Assembly (NCBI RefSeq): GCF_005222755.1 | Contig: NZ_STGD01000007.1 | Coordinates: 210,812-274,811, forward strand | Direction: 5' to 3' | Origin: Roseomonas sp. HF4 | Lineage (GTDB): Bacteria; Pseudomonadota; Alphaproteobacteria; Acetobacterales; Acetobacteraceae | DNA length: 64,000 bases | Part shown: positions 63,050 to 64,000 of the stretch, piece by piece | How the letters are laid out: each line of letters starts with the position of its first letter | How positions within the stretch are numbered: position 1 is the first letter of the stretch | Made by a program: the position numbers and the translations under genes | The notes under the pieces: model-generated | Seen by the model: the letters and a program-made list of their open reading frames with translations, nothing else | What the model was told of the DNA's origin: nothing | The model's database searches: none

Positions 63050-63814
63050 ATGGACCTGCCCCGCACGCCGTCCTTCCGGCTCGACGGGCGCCGCGCGCTG
63101 GTGACCGGCGCGGGGCGCGGCATCGGGCTCGCCGCGGCAGCCGCGTTGGCCGATGCGGGGGCGCATGTGACGCTCGCCGCGCGCAGTGCCGCCGAGATCG
63201 AGGACGCGGCGGCGGCGATCCGCGCCGCGGGCGGAGCGGCGGAGGCGCTCGTGCTCGACGTGCTGGACCTCGATGCCGCGGAGGCTGCGATCAGCGCGGC
63301 CAAACCCTTCGACGTACTGGTGAACAACGCCGGCACCAACCGGCCGAAGCCCTTCGCCGAGGTGACACGCGACGATTTCGACGCGGTCCTCGACCTCAAC
63401 CTGCGCGCAGCCTTCTTCATGGCGCAGGCGGTGGCGCGGCGGCTGGTCGCGGCGGGGCGGGGCGGGTCGATCATCAACATCTCCTCCCAGATGGGGCATG
63501 TCGGCGCGCCGAACCGGAGCATCTACTGCGCCTCGAAATGGGCGCTGGAGGGGCTGACCAAGGCGCTGGCGGTGGAACTCGCTCCGCACGGGATCCGCGT
63601 GAACACGATCTGCCCGACCTTCATCGAGACGCCGCTGACGCGACCCTTCTTCGAGGACGCGACCTTCCGCGCGAGCGTGCTGTCCAAGATCAAGCTCGGC
63701 CGCATCGGGCAGGTTGAGGACCTGATGGGGGCGATCCTGCTGCTCGCCGGCGATGCGGGCGCGCTGATGACGGGATCTTCCGTCGTGGTGGATGGCGGTT
63801 GGACGGCGGATTGA
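63050..63814 (+). CDS. Short-chain dehydrogenase/reductase (SDR)
   Basis: 254 residues from ATG 63050, 3 bases after the HisD-family stop. Cofactor motif TGAGRGIG (about 20-27), NNAG, Ser in NISSQMGH, catalytic YCASK and C-terminal VVDGGWTAD are all intact. An NAD(P)-dependent alcohol dehydrogenase probably acting in the same pathway as the HisD-family enzyme; in sulfopropanediol catabolism SDRs interconvert the enantiomers before HpsN, but that assignment is only suggestive here. Confidence 0.9.
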   Translation: MDLPRTPSFRLDGRRALVTGAGRGIGLAAAAALADAGAHVTLAARSAAEIEDAAAAIRAAGGAAEALVLDVLDLDAAEAAISAAKPFDVLVNNAGTNRPKPFAEVTRDDFDAVLDLNLRAAFFMAQAVARRLVAAGRGGSIINISSQMGHVGAPNRSIYCASKWALEGLTKALAVELAPHGIRVNTICPTFIETPLTRPFFEDATFRASVLSKIKLGRIGQVEDLMGAILLLAGDAGALMTGSSVVVDGGWTAD

Positions 63815-63881
63815 GTGCCCGCAACGCTTGCGCCGCCATGCGCATCGGCTGACACTTCGACGGTCGGGCGGGCCGCTCCGA

Positions 63882-64000
63882 GGGACTGTCAGGAATTCCG
63901 TGTGTGGCCGGTCATGATGGGAAAGAAGGAGCTCCCCCATGGCCCGACGGAAAGAGTTGATCATCCCTGACGCGATCCTGGACCAGTTGCTGTCTGGGTC
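63882..64000 (+). mobile_element. Left end of an IS256 family element (cut by window edge)
   Basis: The sequence gggactgtcaggaattccgt from 63882 looks like a terminal inverted repeat and is followed 57 bases later by the transposase start. The right end is outside the window, so completeness cannot be judged. It sits 67 bases after the SDR stop. Confidence 0.6.
63939..64000 (+). CDS. IS256 family transposase, N-terminal 20 codons only
   Basis: From ATG 63939 the first codons read MARRKELIIPDAILDQLLSG, matching the start of alphaproteobacterial IS256/Mutator-type DDE transposases. Everything after residue 20 lies outside the window. GGAAAGAAGGAG upstream supplies a plausible ribosome-binding site. 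Confidence 0.7.
   Translation, partial: MARRKELIIPDAILDQLLSG

Noticed and set aside
1..64000. CRISPR array or tRNA/rRNA genes
   Set aside because: No regularly spaced short repeats and no recognisable tRNA T-arm or rRNA sequence were seen; a dedicated scan such as tRNAscan-SE would settle this.

Overview
The window is a high-GC chromosomal segment (roughly two-thirds G+C by eye) from an alphaproteobacterium. The strongest taxonomic evidence is a complete PhyR/NepR/EcfG general stress response locus, which is confined to Alphaproteobacteria. The GC content, the exopolysaccharide gene repertoire and the small exported GNPPGT-motif proteins point to Acetobacteraceae (Roseomonas-like); that placement is inference. 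I recognised no tRNA, rRNA or CRISPR array.

Region 1 (1-17.99 kb): exopolysaccharide (EPS) genes, mostly on the minus strand. They are a GH16 enzyme with near-identical C-terminal repeats (cut by the window edge), a second secreted GH16, an FkbM methyltransferase, an OPX outer-membrane export lipoprotein, an unusual tandem-duplicated ParB-like protein with a coupled small ORF, a flippase, two glycosyltransferases and an O-antigen ligase/polymerase. The region ends in a 1243-residue CheB-CheR-PAS-histidine kinase-receiver hybrid.

Region 2 (18-25.1 kb): a stress-response island. It holds a single-domain receiver, small envelope and stress proteins (GNPPGT lipoprotein, PRC-barrel protein, UPF0391 membrane protein, CsbD) separated by GC-rich hairpins, then phyR diverging from two ECF sigma genes, nepR and a HWE/HisKA_2 sensor kinase. 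It sits inside the EPS cluster.

Region 3 (25.1-39.1 kb): the second EPS half. It has a putative sugar-transfer protein, a second flippase, a Wzc-like chain-length protein lacking the P-loop lysine, two GT2-type proteins (one fused to a GT4 domain), an XRE regulator embedded in the operon and the initiating phosphosugar transferase. A second operon carries a DegT-type aminotransferase, an FAD oxidoreductase and another FkbM methyltransferase, and probably makes or modifies an unusual sugar.

Region 4 (39.3-40.3 kb): IS debris, an IS3 orfA start fused to a truncated IS21 istA.

Region 5 (40.3-53.1 kb): a nine-gene overlapping operon coding an Old Yellow Enzyme-family oxidoreductase, a branched-chain/aromatic-acid-type ABC uptake system (substrate-binding protein plus LivHMGF), a MaoC hydratase, an acyl/aryl-CoA ligase and a RidA deaminase. 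It looks like uptake plus CoA activation of an organic acid. Divergent hydantoinase/oxoprolinase subunits hyuA-hyuB and an SDR follow.

Region 6 (53.1-64 kb): a decay-rich accessory zone. It has an IS3 orfA scrap joined to a terminase large-subunit pseudogene, an AtzH-like protein, an EmrAB-type efflux pair, an MFS pseudogene, a D-amino-acid-dehydrogenase-like gene interrupted by one in-frame TGA, an M81 metallopeptidase, a HisD-family dehydrogenase (HpsN-like), an SDR, and the first codons of an IS256 transposase at the edge. Start/stop overlaps (ATGA, GTGA, TGATG) are common throughout, so many neighbours are probably translationally coupled.
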